64,000 nt of DNA from assembly GCF_016427565.1 (NCBI RefSeq), contig NZ_JAELXT010000004.1, forward strand, positions 62,001 through 126,000, read 5' to 3'. The notes beneath the pieces were generated by a model. It ran no database searches, was not told where the DNA came from, and was given only the letters and a program-made list of their open reading frames with translations. A program made the translations under genes and the position numbers. This DNA comes from Microvirga splendida. GTDB lineage: Bacteria; Pseudomonadota; Alphaproteobacteria; Rhizobiales; Beijerinckiaceae. This document shows, one piece after another, positions 7,398-25,284 of this stretch. Position 1 is the stretch's first letter. Each line of letters starts with the position of its first letter.

Positions 7398-9116
7398 TCA
7401 GCGCCTCGCGCTCGCGCCCTCGTAGGTCATGATGTCCCGGTCCTTGGTCTCCGGCACGAAGAGGAGGCCGACCACGAAGGTCACCAGGGCAATCACGATC
7501 GGGTACCACAGGCCGTAGTAGATGTCGCCCGTGGCCGCCACCATCGCGAAGGCGGTGGGAGGCAGCAGGCCGCCGAACCAGCCGTTGGCGATGTGGTAGG
7601 GCAGGGACATCGCGGTGTAGCGGATACGGGTGGGGAAGAACTCCACCAGGGCCGCCGCGATCGGACCGTAGACCATCGTGACGTAGATCACGAGGATCCA
7701 GAGGATGCCGATGGCCTTCAGGGCCTGAGGGTTGCTGAGGGCCGAGAAGAAGCCGTTCACCTTCAGGATGCTCGGGTCGCCGGCCTTCGGGTAGCCCACT
7801 TCGCCAGCCGCGGCCGAGAACGCCGTGATGTTGGCCGGAATGCCATCAGCAATCGGGATATCCCTGCCGTTGAAGGTTACCCGCGGCTCGGTGCCGGCGG
7901 CAGCCGGAACGAGCTCGTACTTGACCGCCGAACGGGCCAGAGCCACGCGGGCGATGTCGCACTTCGCGGTGAAGTTGCGGATGCCGACCGGGTCGAACAC
8001 CGAACCGCATGCAGCCGGATCGGCCACGACCTGGACCTTCGCCGTTTCCAGAGCCTGGTTCAGGTTTGGGCTGGCGATGTTCGTGAGCGCGCCGAAGAGC
8101 GGGAAGTAGGTGATCGCCGCGATCAGGCAGCCCCCGAGAATCACCGGCTTGCGGCCGATCTTATCGGAGAGAATGCCGAACACGATGAAGCCGCCGGTGC
8201 CGAGGATCAGCGACCAGGCAATCAGCACGTTCGAGGTGAGCAGGTCGACCTTCAGGATGCTCTGGAGGAAGAACAGGGCGTAGAACTGGCCCGTGTACCA
8301 CACCACGGCCTGACCGATGGCGAGACCGATCAGAGCGATGAGCACCATCTTGGCGTTGCCCCACTGGCCGAACGCCTCCTTCAGGGGCGCCTTCGACTGG
8401 GTGCCTTCTTCCTTCATCTTCTTGAAGGCCGGCGATTCGTTCATCTGGAGACGAATCCAGACCGAAATGCCAAGAAGCACGACAGAGAGCAGGAACGGGA
8501 TGCGCCAGCCGGCGATGGGCCAGCCTTCACCGGTCTGGAAGCCCTTCTCGCCCATCCAGGTGCGGAGAACGAGGATGACCGCCAGGGACAGCAGCAGGCC
8601 GACCGTGGCCGTGGTCTGGATGAAGCTGGTGTAGAAGCCGCGACGGCCCACGGGCGCGTGCTCGGCCACGTAAACCGCAGCGCCGCCGTACTCGCCGCCC
8701 AGGGCGAGGCCCTGGAGCATGCGCAGCGCGATCAGGATGACGGGAGCAAGCCAGCCGATCTGATTGTAGCTGGGCAGCAGGCCGACCAGGAAGGTCGAGA
8801 AGCCCATGATCAGGATCGTGACAAGGAAGGTGTACTTGCGGCCGACGAGGTCACCGATGCGGCCGAAGAAGATGGCGCCGAACGGGCGGACCAGGAAGCC
8901 GGCCGCGAAGGCGAGGAGCGCGAAGACGTTACGGGTCGTCACGTCGAAGGCGGAGAAGAACTGCGCGCCGATGATCGTGGCCAGAGAGCCGTAGAGATAG
9001 AAATCGTACCATTCGAAGACGGTGCCGAGGGAGGAGGCCAGGATGACCTTCCTCTCCTCCCGCGTCATCGGCCGCGGTGCGGCGGCCGAATGCGGCGTGG
9101 TTGCTGCTGTTGCCAT
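7398..9116 (-). CDS. MHS-family MFS transporter with large hydrophilic insertion
   Basis: The start at 9116 is chosen because GGAAGGG lies just upstream; the frame itself is open 17 codons further. The 572-residue inner-membrane protein has the metabolite:H+ symporter hallmarks: FEWYDFYLYG near the N-terminus, GRIGDLVGRK in the loop 2-3 region, LGGEYGGAAVYVAEHAP and a second SDKIGRK motif. Between the motif-2 half and the last helices there is a hydrophilic insertion of roughly 110 residues (about 370-480) carrying two Cys (ACGSV, AKCDI), probably periplasmic. The length exceeds the ordinary 430-450 residues of this family. The substrate is likely an organic acid or osmolyte, but it is not determinable. 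Confidence 0.88.
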   Translation of the reverse strand: MATAATTPHSAAAPRPMTREERKVILASSLGTVFEWYDFYLYGSLATIIGAQFFSAFDVTTRNVFALLAFAAGFLVRPFGAIFFGRIGDLVGRKYTFLVTILIMGFSTFLVGLLPSYNQIGWLAPVILIALRMLQGLALGGEYGGAAVYVAEHAPVGRRGFYTSFIQTTATVGLLLSLAVILVLRTWMGEKGFQTGEGWPIAGWRIPFLLSVVLLGISVWIRLQMNESPAFKKMKEEGTQSKAPLKEAFGQWGNAKMVLIALIGLAIGQAVVWYTGQFYALFFLQSILKVDLLTSNVLIAWSLILGTGGFIVFGILSDKIGRKPVILGGCLIAAITYFPLFGALTNIASPNLNQALETAKVQVVADPAACGSVFDPVGIRNFTAKCDIARVALARSAVKYELVPAAAGTEPRVTFNGRDIPIADGIPANITAFSAAAGEVGYPKAGDPSILKVNGFFSALSNPQALKAIGILWILVIYVTMVYGPIAAALVEFFPTRIRYTAMSLPYHIANGWFGGLLPPTAFAMVAATGDIYYGLWYPIVIALVTFVVGLLFVPETKDRDIMTYEGASARR

Positions 9117-9354
9117 AGGGTTCCCTTCCATTGATGTGCCCGGTCTGATCCGGGTTCTGGGCCGCAAGCTCCGCTATCGAGCTTTGAGCCGAGGCATCGT
9201 GACTGCTCTGCGCAGCCAAGAATCCATCGAACGGGAGGCTACCTCCGGCCTTTCTTTCCACAATTCCCAATTGGTATTTGCGACTTCCGTCTAAGAAGTT
9301 GCTGCTGCTCGGCCTTTATCGATATGCCTCAGACACTTAGTGTCCGGGATGAGG

Positions 9355-10179
9355 CTATTTCCTGACGTTGCGGGAGGCGCCTCTGACCACAGCAAAAAGG
9401 GAAATTGCGGCGGCGTTCGAGACATTCAGGCTCTTGATGGCGCCCGGCATGTCCAGGCGGCCGATCACGTCGCAGCATTCCCGCGTTCTCTGGCGCAATC
9501 CTTTGCCCTCCGAGCCGAGCACCAGAACGACGGGGAGGCGGATCTCCACCTCGTCCATATCGGCTTCGCCGGTGGAATCGAGCCCGATTCGCTGATAGCC
9601 GCGCTCCCCCAGCGCCGTCAGGGTGTCGCTGAGATTGCGAACGATCATGAAGGGCACATGCTCGAGGCCCCCGGAGGCGGACTTGGCCAGGACCCCTGTC
9701 GCCGCGGGGCTATGCCGGGCCGTGGTGATGATGGCCTCCACGTCGAAGGCTGCCGCGGTGCGGACAATGGCGCCGACATTGTGGGGATCGGTGATCTGGT
9801 CGAGGGCTAGCACGACGCGTTTGCCGCTCAAGGTATCGACCGACGGGGAGGGCAGGGGATCCGCCTCGGCATAGAGGCCCTGATGGACGGCATCCGGCTC
9901 CAGCAGGCGGTTGATCTCGTCCGGCCGGACGATCTCAGGTTCGATAGGCAGCGGGGCATTCAACTCCTCGCTCAGGCGGCGGGCGGAGTTCTCGGTCGCC
10001 AGAAGGCGGCGAATCGTGCGGTTGCCGTTGCGCAGGGCTTCGAAGACTGGGTGCCAGCCATAGAGAATGGTCGTGTCGATCTCGAAGTTCGGCCGCCAGG
10101 CCTTGGGGTCTCGACGCCCCTGCTTCCCATGAGGGCGCTGGAATCGGGGCTTGCGGGAGGGGAAGGGGCGCTCGCTCAT
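9355..10179 (-). CDS. rlmB: 23S rRNA (Gm2251) 2'-O-methyltransferase RlmB
   Basis: The 274-residue protein has a basic N-terminal extension (about 35 residues, rich in Arg, Pro and Lys), an L7Ae-like domain (LYGWHPVFEALRN) and a SPOUT domain. The methyltransferase motifs are LDQITDPHNVGAIVRTAAAF, LVLGSEGKGLR and SLNVSNAAAISLF. The arrangement matches RlmB, which methylates the 23S rRNA peptidyl-transferase-region guanosine, better than TrmH. Another SPOUT enzyme is at 4797-5594. Confidence 0.9.
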   Translation of the reverse strand: MSERPFPSRKPRFQRPHGKQGRRDPKAWRPNFEIDTTILYGWHPVFEALRNGNRTIRRLLATENSARRLSEELNAPLPIEPEIVRPDEINRLLEPDAVHQGLYAEADPLPSPSVDTLSGKRVVLALDQITDPHNVGAIVRTAAAFDVEAIITTARHSPAATGVLAKSASGGLEHVPFMIVRNLSDTLTALGERGYQRIGLDSTGEADMDEVEIRLPVVLVLGSEGKGLRQRTRECCDVIGRLDMPGAIKSLNVSNAAAISLFAVVRGASRNVRK

Positions 10180-10264
10180 GCTCGTTGGATCTCACGTATC
10201 GTTCAGAGCGCCATAGCATAGGGAGCCGCCGTTCACGACCACCCGATTTCATCGCGCTTTGAGG

Positions 10265-10293
10265 TTGACACCGGCCATCCACCTCACCATAAG
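10265..10293 (+). promoter_or_regulatory. Candidate promoter for the tRNA-Tyr/tRNA-Gly/tuf unit
   Basis: TTGACA at 10265-10270 is followed after 17 bases by CATAAG at 10288-10293, about 80 bases before tRNA-Tyr. The -35 is perfect and the -10 is weak. No other good candidate was seen between rlmB and the tRNA. Confidence 0.5.
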
Positions 10294-10371
10294 AGCGCCA
10301 CGGAGCGCCGAGCCCTGAGTGAAGCGGTCCGCGGAACAGCCTCGGCGTTGTGCGTTCGGGTTGGGTTCTAA

Positions 10372-10456
10372 GGGGGAATGTCCCGAGCGGCAAAGGGGGC
10401 GGACTGTAAATCCGCTGGCTATGCCTTCGTAGGTTCGAGTCCTACTTCCCCCACCA
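10372..10456 (+). tRNA. tRNA-Tyr (anticodon GTA)
   Basis: An 85-base class II tRNA. The acceptor GGGGGAA/TTCCCCC has an encoded ACCA end. The anticodon loop within GGACTGTAAATCC carries GTA. A variable arm and the GGTTCGAGTCC T-arm are visible. Confidence 0.96.
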
Positions 10457-10473
10457 CCCAATCAGAAGGGCAT

Positions 10474-10547
10474 GCGGGTGTAGCTCAATGGTAGAGCAGC
10501 AGCCTTCCAAGCTGAATACGAGGGTTCGATTCCCTTCACCCGCTCCA
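10474..10547 (+). tRNA. tRNA-Gly (anticodon TCC)
   Basis: The acceptor GCGGGTG/CACCCGC has discriminator T and an encoded CCA. The anticodon loop CTTCCAA carries TCC, and the T-arm is GGTTCGATTCC. It lies 17 bases after tRNA-Tyr and upstream of tuf, a classical arrangement. Confidence 0.96.
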
Positions 10548-10775
10548 CCTCCTCTACACTTCCTGTCTCGCTTGTAATTCTGGCCTGCAGCGCCTTTATA
10601 CAGGCCGAAACCGCCCCGGATGGGTGTTCGATAACCTGGTCCTTGGCGAGCCATCGGGTCAGGTTATCGGGCATTAGGTTCTGCAATATCGAAATTGGCT
10701 CTTGCACAAAGAGCCCAACCGCAATATCGGACGCCCCTGGGTTTTTTGTTCCTGGCCTCTGTAAGGTAGAGATCA

Positions 10776-11966
<1,191 letters not shown>

Positions 11967-12008
11967 TGAGATCCAGGCGGCGGGAACCCGCCGCCTGTTG
12001 ACCGCCGG

Positions 12009-12085
12009 AGGAGTGTAGCTCAATCGGCTAGAGCACCGGTCTCCAAAACCGGGGGTTGGGGGTTCGAGTCCCTCCACTCCTGCCA
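12009..12085 (+). tRNA. tRNA-Trp (anticodon CCA)
   Basis: The acceptor AGGAGTG/CACTCCT has discriminator G and an encoded CCA. The anticodon loop CTCCAAA carries CCA. It sits between tuf and secE, as in many proteobacteria. Confidence 0.97.
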
Positions 12086-12144
12086 GCGGTCGACAAAGCG
12101 GGCATTTTGCTTTAAAGAGCGGCCCGCAGATGGTTTGAACAGGT

Positions 12145-12175
12145 GGCGCGAGGCTTGAAAAAGCAGCCTCGCGCC
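12145..12175 (+). terminator. Strong hairpin between tRNA-Trp and secE
   Basis: GGCGCGAGGCT and AGCCTCGCGCC make a perfect 11-bp stem with a 9-base A-rich loop, followed by CCTTCAATTT. It could be a leaky terminator or an RNA-processing site separating tRNA-Trp from secE-nusG mRNA. The T-run is poor. Confidence 0.6.
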
Positions 12176-12249
12176 CCTTCAATTTGGGCTCAAGCGTGCC
12201 CTCAGAGGACGTTCGCCGCCGCTCTCAAAGGCGGTGCGGGCGCAGTGAA

Positions 12250-12450
12250 ATGGCGAAGACGAACCCGTTCGATTTCATACAGCAGGTCCGCTCGGAAGCC
12301 GCGAAGGTGACCTGGCCGACGCGCAAGGAGACCATGATCACGACCGCGATGGTGTTCGTGATGGTGGTTCTTGCCAGCATCTTCTTCCTGGTCGTCGATC
12401 AGGTGATCGGCTGGGGCGTCCGCTCGGTGCTGCTCGGCTTTGGTAGTTAA
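12250..12450 (+). CDS. secE: Preprotein translocase subunit SecE
   Basis: The 66-residue protein MAKTNPFDFIQQ... is the short, single-span form of SecE. It has the conserved amphipathic segment EAAKVTWPTRKE, followed by one transmembrane helix (TTAMVFVMVVLASIFFLVV). It stabilises SecY in the SecYEG channel. The in-frame extension upstream to 12184 has no family character, so the start at 12250 is chosen. nusG follows 12 bases later. Confidence 0.95.
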   Translation: MAKTNPFDFIQQVRSEAAKVTWPTRKETMITTAMVFVMVVLASIFFLVVDQVIGWGVRSVLLGFGS

Positions 12451-12462
12451 GGGGTGGGTGGA

Positions 12463-12996
12463 ATGACGAAGCGTTGGTACATCGTCCACGCCTATTCGAA
12501 CTTCGAGAACAAGGTCGCCCAGTCGATCAAGGACCAGGCGGCCCAGCGCGGCCTTGAGGACAAGTTCGACGAGGTCATGGTGCCGACCGAGAAGGTCGTC
12601 GAGGTGCGCCGCGGCCGGAAGGTCGATACCGAGCGTAAGTTCTTCCCGGGCTACGTCCTGGTGAAGTGCGACCTGACCGACGAGGTTTACCACCTCATCA
12701 AGAATACGCCCAAGGTGACGGGCTTCCTGGGCGCCGATAAGTCCAAGCCGGTTCCGATCCCGGATCGTGAGGCCGAGCGGATCAAGGGCCAGGTGGCCGA
12801 GGGTGTCGATCACCCCAAGCCATCCGTCAGCTTCGAGATCGGCGAGCAGGTTCGCGTGTCGGACGGCCCGTTCGCCTCGTTCAACGGCGTCGTCGAGGAA
12901 GTCGACCACGCCCGGGCCCGCCTCAAGGTGGCGGTGTCCATCTTCGGCCGCGCGACGCCGGTCGAACTCGAATACGGTCAGGTCGAAAAGGTCTGA
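12463..12996 (+). CDS. nusG: Transcription termination/antitermination factor NusG
   Basis: The 177-residue protein has an N-terminal NGN domain (KRWYIVHAYSNFENKVA...) and a C-terminal KOW domain (GEQVRVSDGPFASFNGVVEEVD). It binds RNA polymerase and Rho and couples transcription to translation. A GTG three codons upstream is in frame, but the ATG at 12463 follows the purine-rich GGGTGGA and matches the family N-terminus. Confidence 0.96.
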   Translation: MTKRWYIVHAYSNFENKVAQSIKDQAAQRGLEDKFDEVMVPTEKVVEVRRGRKVDTERKFFPGYVLVKCDLTDEVYHLIKNTPKVTGFLGADKSKPVPIPDREAERIKGQVAEGVDHPKPSVSFEIGEQVRVSDGPFASFNGVVEEVDHARARLKVAVSIFGRATPVELEYGQVEKV

Positions 12997-13166
12997 CCGG
13001 AAGGAAGTGGCACCTGATTGGTGGCACTTTCCAGGTCCTTTGACAGGGCCTTTCATCCGCGGGAGGTCTGCCCGGTCGCCATCCGGGAAATCCAGGCTGC
13101 ACCGCGATCTGCAACTGCCATTCCGCCTGGTTGGCTCCGGGCGGGTGGTCCATTAGGAGCAGTCCT

Positions 13167-13595
13167 ATGGCAAAGAAAATCTCGGGCTACGTTAAGCTTC
13201 AAGTGCCCGCAGGCGCAGCCAACCCGTCGCCGCCGATCGGTCCGGCGCTCGGTCAGCGCGGCCTGAACATCATGGAATTCTGCAAGGCCTTCAATGCGAA
13301 GACGGCGCAGATGGAGAAGGGCACCCCGATCCCGGTGATCATCACCGCGTATCAGGACCGTTCCTTCACCTTCGAGATGAAGCAGCCCCCGGTCTCGTAC
13401 TGGCTCAAGAAGGCCGCGAAGATCGACAAGGGTTCGCAGACCCCCGGCAAGGGCGGCAATGTGGGCCGCGTGACCCGCGACCAGATCCGCGAGATCGCCG
13501 AGAAGAAGATGGTCGATCTCAACTGCGACACCGTTGAATCCGCCATGGCCATGATCGAGGGCTCCGCGCGCTCGATGGGCATGGAAGTGGCATAA
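13167..13595 (+). CDS. rplK: 50S ribosomal protein L11
   Basis: A 142-residue L11 ([16 protein letters not shown]) with the N-terminal proline-rich [18 protein letters not shown] segment and the C-terminal rRNA-binding domain. It forms the GTPase-associated stalk base. AGGAG lies upstream of the ATG at 13167, so the longer in-frame start at 13131 is rejected. A 170-base spacer separates it from nusG. Confidence 0.97.
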   Translation: MAKKISGYVKLQVPAGAANPSPPIGPALGQRGLNIMEFCKAFNAKTAQMEKGTPIPVIITAYQDRSFTFEMKQPPVSYWLKKAAKIDKGSQTPGKGGNVGRVTRDQIREIAEKKMVDLNCDTVESAMAMIEGSARSMGMEVA

Positions 13596-13605
13596 GGAGG
13601 GCATG

Positions 13606-14307
13606 ATGGCTGTGAAAGAAGGCAAGCGCATCCGTGCCGCCCGCGAGGGCGTCGATGCCACCAAGCTGTATCCGATCCAGGACGCGGTGAAGCTGATCAA
13701 GGAACGCGCCAAGGCGAAGTTCGACGAGACCATCGAGATCTCGATGAACCTCGGCGTCGATCCCCGCCATGCCGACCAGATGGTCCGCGGCGTCTGCAAC
13801 CTGCCGAACGGCTCCGGCCGGACGGTTCGCGTGGCCGTGTTCGCCCGCGGCGCCAAGGCCGATGAGGCCAAGGCGGCCGGTGCCGACATCGTGGGCGCCG
13901 AGGAGCTGTTCGAGACCGTCAACGGCGGCACGATCGACTTCGACCGCTGCATCGCCACCCCTGACATGATGCCGCTCGTCGGCCGCCTCGGTAAGGTGCT
14001 CGGCCCGCGCGGCCTGATGCCGAACCCGAAGGTCGGAACGGTCACCATGGACGTGAAGGGTGCCGTGGAAGCCGCCAAGGGCGGCGCCGTCGAGTTCCGC
14101 GTCGAGAAGGCTGGCATTGTGCATGCCGGCATCGGCAAGGCGTCCTTCGACGAGGGCAAGCTCGTGGAGAACATCAAGGCGTTCGCCGATGCCGTCTCAA
14201 AGGCGAAGCCCACCGGCGCCAAGGGCACCTACATCCAGCGCGTCGCCGTCTCCTCGACGATGGGCCCGGGCGTGAAGGTCGATCCGGCTTCGGTTCTCAA
14301 CGGCTAA
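13606..14307 (+). CDS. rplA: 50S ribosomal protein L1
   Basis: A 233-residue L1 that builds the mobile L1 stalk; in many bacteria it also autoregulates the L11-L1 mRNA. The family block [22 protein letters not shown] is present. Two adjacent ATG codons occur at 13603 and 13606. The AAGGAGG ends at 13600, which favours the second. A Rho-independent terminator follows. Confidence 0.97.
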   Translation: MAVKEGKRIRAAREGVDATKLYPIQDAVKLIKERAKAKFDETIEISMNLGVDPRHADQMVRGVCNLPNGSGRTVRVAVFARGAKADEAKAAGADIVGAEELFETVNGGTIDFDRCIATPDMMPLVGRLGKVLGPRGLMPNPKVGTVTMDVKGAVEAAKGGAVEFRVEKAGIVHAGIGKASFDEGKLVENIKAFADAVSKAKPTGAKGTYIQRVAVSSTMGPGVKVDPASVLNG

Positions 14308-14327
14308 GACGAGAACCCCCAAGGTTC

Positions 14328-14363
14328 AAAAAAGGCCCGGTACGAAAGTGCCGGGCCTTTTTG
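14328..14363 (+). terminator. Rho-independent terminator after rplA
   Basis: AAAAAGGCCCGG pairs with CCGGGCCTTTTT around a short loop (TACGAAAGTG). The stem is GC-rich and followed by T residues. It separates rplKA transcription from the next gene. Confidence 0.88.
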
Positions 14364-14442
14364 CTGCTTCAGTCGTAATGGCATAGCTTGACCGGATCCG
14401 AAATCGGTATGTGGCCGAGTCAGGTTAAAGAGGGATGCGGCT

Positions 14443-14910
14443 ATGTCGGCCTCGGACAAGGCAATTCGTATCAGTGAAGTCCTCAAAACGGGGACTTTTC
14501 CGATCGTAGAACTTGGAATGAACTACGACGACGTTGTGTCCCGCCTTGTGGGCGCCTACGAAGAAGACCAAAATGAAACCGCAAGGTTCCTGACGGCTGA
14601 CGATTTGTGCCTCGTCTTCAGACAGCGAGTAGATGATCGCACCTGGGCCCTTTATCACATCTACATTTATGCCGGTTCCGTCGATCAAAGCCGGATCATG
14701 CTGCCGGATGAGTTCAATATAGATTTGGAAGAGCTAAGGCCCGAAATGAGCCTTCGCGACTTCGCCGCTTTCCTGAGTACTCGCGGTGTCGACTTCGAAA
14801 TTCGGGACATCCTGCCTGATACGAAGTGGGTCATCCAAAGCGGTAATTTCAATTGCCTGTTCACGCGTGATGGCGAGTTCCGGCTGGATAGCTTCGTTTT
14901 CCTGAAGTAA
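14443..14910 (+). CDS. Unknown protein inserted between rplA and rplJ
   Basis: The 155-residue product is acidic, with no signal peptide or membrane segment. It begins MSASDKAIRISEVLK. The middle region is rich in aromatic residues (TWALYHIYIYAG), and the protein ends DGEFRLDSFVFLK. The size and acidic, aromatic-rich composition recall small immunity-type proteins, but no family signature is recognised. The DNA is visibly less GC-rich than the flanking ribosomal genes and uses codons such as AAA, ATA and AGA. It is isolated by the rplA terminator on one side and a long gap on the other. This suggests a later insertion rather than an operon member. Confidence 0.7.
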   Translation: MSASDKAIRISEVLKTGTFPIVELGMNYDDVVSRLVGAYEEDQNETARFLTADDLCLVFRQRVDDRTWALYHIYIYAGSVDQSRIMLPDEFNIDLEELRPEMSLRDFAAFLSTRGVDFEIRDILPDTKWVIQSGNFNCLFTRDGEFRLDSFVFLK

Positions 14911-15495
14911 CTCGCTACAAATGCTTCCATCGCTCCCCTGCTGGTGAGAGCCTGTGGAGAATGGGGGGCAGGAAGTAAGATATGGCCAGCGCTATATGGG
15001 CCATCTGGGATAATGAGGGGGCGGGACGGCGGCTTAATGCAACTCCGTAACGTCAAACAATATCGACTGCCCGGCAAAAAGCCCCTTGGCAAATGCCTCC
15101 AAAAGGCTTAATAGAACGCGTTGAGTTTCCAACATAGGCCGAGGCTCCGCTTTTGCGTGAGCGTCAGGCTGAGAATCCGTCCCGGAGACGGGGCGGTGAC
15201 AGGCCGGCGAGCCAAGAGGCAACTTTTGGCGCGTTCCGGCTATGTCCTGTCCAAGACTGCAGGTGCCGGCTTGCCGGTTTAATTCGAGAGGGCCTGCATA
15301 GACGGGGAAGCCGAGTTTACCATCTGCTTAACGCAGATGACGGGAGTCGGTTCGAACCATCTCACCCGGTGTGCCGCCAGGCTCATTTGGGGGACAGGGC
15401 TTGCGAGAGCGTCGTTCAGGATGCCTCGGATGCAAGTCCGGGCCTTGAACGGCAAATGCAACCGGCGGATATTCCCGCCAACCGGAGAGAGCCCA
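14911..15495 (+). promoter_or_regulatory. Long untranslated gap and leader region of rplJL-rpoBC
   Basis: No coding signal is convincing here. It should hold the promoter and leader of rplJL. Two clean hairpins are seen. One is CATCTGC/GCAGATG (perfect 7 bp, 5-base loop) at about 15320-15338. The other is GGCGG/CCGCC at 15464-15479, five bases before the GGAGAG ribosome-binding site of rplJ. By analogy with L10 autoregulation in other bacteria, this leader may bind the L10-L12 complex. That is inference. No -35/-10 pair was convincing. Confidence 0.45.
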
Positions 15496-16014
15496 GTGGA
15501 AAGAGCAGCAAAGCGCGAGCTCGTCTCGACTCTCAACGACGTGTTTAACACCACGAGCGTTGTCGTCGTCGCCCACTATGCTGGCCTCACGGTCGCCGAC
15601 ATGCAGAAGCTGCGCGCGCAGATGAAGCAGGCCGGCGCCACCGTGAAGGTCGCAAAAAACAGCCTCGCCAAAATCGCTCTCGAAGGCAAGGACGTCGCGT
15701 CCATCTCGGGCCTTATGAAAGGCCCGACCCTGATCGCTTATTCGAGCGATCCGGTCGCGGCTCCAAAGGTCGCTGTCGATTTCGCCAAGGGTAACGACAA
15801 GCTCGTGATCCTCGGCGGCGCAATGGGCGCGACCTCCCTGAACGTGGACGGAGTGAAGGCGCTTGCCACTCTGCCGTCCCTTGATGAACTGCGCGGCAAG
15901 CTGGTCGGCCTTATCCAGGCTCCGGCTACGAAGATCGCTCAGCTCAGCACTGCGCCGGCGGCGAAGCTCGCCCGCGTGTTCGGGGCCTATGCCAAAACAG
16001 GCGAAGCGGCGTGA
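15496..16014 (+). CDS. rplJ: 50S ribosomal protein L10
   Basis: A 172-residue L10 starting at GTG (15496) after GGAGAG. An in-frame ATG 159 bases upstream would add an unconserved extension and is rejected. The N-terminal RNA-binding domain ([22 protein letters not shown]) and the C-terminal helix that holds L7/L12 dimers ([23 protein letters not shown]) are present. It forms the stalk with rplL directly downstream. Confidence 0.96.
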   Translation: MERAAKRELVSTLNDVFNTTSVVVVAHYAGLTVADMQKLRAQMKQAGATVKVAKNSLAKIALEGKDVASISGLMKGPTLIAYSSDPVAAPKVAVDFAKGNDKLVILGGAMGATSLNVDGVKALATLPSLDELRGKLVGLIQAPATKIAQLSTAPAAKLARVFGAYAKTGEAA

Positions 16015-16066
16015 GGCCGTACCTCAAAACCATCAATCGTTCGAACTGAACCTAAGGAACTAGAAA

Positions 16067-16444
16067 ATGGCTGATCTTGCCAAGCTCGTTGACGATCTGT
16101 CGTCGCTGACCGTTCTCGAGGCCGCTGAGCTCTCGAAGATGCTCGAAGAGAAGTGGGGCGTCTCCGCCGCCGCTGCTGTTGCCGTTGCTGCCGCTCCCGG
16201 CGCTGGCGCCGGTGCTCCGGCTGCTGAAGAGCAGACCGAGTTCACGGTCGTCCTGGCTTCGGCCGGCGACAAGAAGATCGAGGTCATCAAGGAAGTCCGT
16301 GGCATCACAGGCCTGGGCCTGAAGGAAGCTAAGGACCTCGTCGAAGGTGCGCCGAAGCCCGTTAAGGAAGGCGTTGCCAAGGACGAAGCCGAGAAGATCA
16401 AGGCGACCCTCGAGAAGGTCGGCGCCAAGGTCGAGCTTAAGTAA
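16067..16444 (+). CDS. rplL: 50S ribosomal protein L7/L12
   Basis: A 125-residue L7/L12. It has an N-terminal dimerisation helix ([20 protein letters not shown]), an Ala/Gly-rich hinge near residues 36-50 and the factor-binding C-terminal domain ([31 protein letters not shown]). It is 52 bases after rplJ. Confidence 0.97.
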   Translation: MADLAKLVDDLSSLTVLEAAELSKMLEEKWGVSAAAAVAVAAAPGAGAGAPAAEEQTEFTVVLASAGDKKIEVIKEVRGITGLGLKEAKDLVEGAPKPVKEGVAKDEAEKIKATLEKVGAKVELK

Positions 16445-16800
16445 TTTTGCGGCCCTAGTGCATCGTGCGGAAAAGTGGTTTCCGGTTTTCCGCGCCCAAC
16501 GATGCTCTCTCTAAGGAGTGGAGCATCGGATTGATCCCAAAAGTGGGATCCACTTTTGGGTCCGATGCTTCGGGGCCGCAGGGTTATCCCCGAGAAATCG
16601 GGGCTCAAAAACACACGGTCCCAGGCATTTTCGCTTGGGGCCGTTGTGTCGTCAAAGAGGCCGGGCTTCTTTGACGGCTTGTTGGAAGGGCTCGCACCGA
16701 GCCCGGATTGGTTCGAAAAACCGGCCTTTCTGCCGGGCGGCTAATCCAGGGTCCCGATCCCGGGGTTCTCGATTAGCCGTGTATGAGGAACGAGGTCCAG
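16445..16800 (+). other. rplL-rpoB spacer rich in hairpins
   Basis: The 356-base spacer has no gene. It holds a two-part palindromic repeat (16461-16568, annotated separately). It also has a perfect CCCCGA-GAAA-TCGGGG hairpin at 16588-16603 and a perfect 8-bp GTCAAAGA/TCTTTGAC hairpin at 16651-16675. Such structures are plausible attenuator or RNase III sites that reduce rpoBC expression relative to rplJL. The functional reading is inference. Confidence 0.6.
16461..16568. repeat. Palindromic intergenic repeat, copy A
   Basis: Two palindromes lie side by side. The first (16461-16504) runs from CATCGT to ACGATG, with CGGAAAA/TTTTCCG inside. The second (16523-16568) runs from GCATCGGA to TCCGATGC, with CCCAAAAGTGG/CCACTTTTGGG inside. 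Related copies are at 47671-47768 and 52277-52321. It resembles the short REP-like palindromes scattered in Hyphomicrobiales genomes. Confidence 0.8.
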
Positions 16801-20931
<4,131 letters not shown>

Positions 20932-21036
20932 ACGCTACGCTTCAAGTTTGACGTTTGGCCGCGGCGATGATGCCGCGGCCCCATGCAATTGCCGGTGAGG
21001 GTGCTTATCTAGCGCCCTCCAGCTCAGGAGACGGCG

Positions 21037-25212
<4,176 letters not shown>

Positions 25213-25234
25213 TCCGCCAGGGCACGACAAGAAT

Positions 25235-25264
25235 AAAAAGGCCGCCTCCGGGCGGCCTTTTTCA
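25235..25264 (+). terminator. Rho-independent terminator after rpoC
   Basis: AAAAAGGCCGCC pairs with GGCGGCCTTTTT around TCCG. The flanking A and T runs would let it work in both directions, serving also the convergent glycosyltransferase gene. Confidence 0.9.
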
Positions 25265-25284
25265 TGGGCGAGGGCCTCAAGCCG

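Noticed and set aside
15335-15375. tRNA-like T-arm (GGTTCGAACC) in the rplJ leader
   Set aside because: No acceptor stem, anticodon arm or CCA can be placed around it.
15337-15495. N-terminal extension of rplJ from an ATG at 15337
   Set aside because: The added 53 residues are not L10-like and the GTG at 15496 has a ribosome-binding site and family length.
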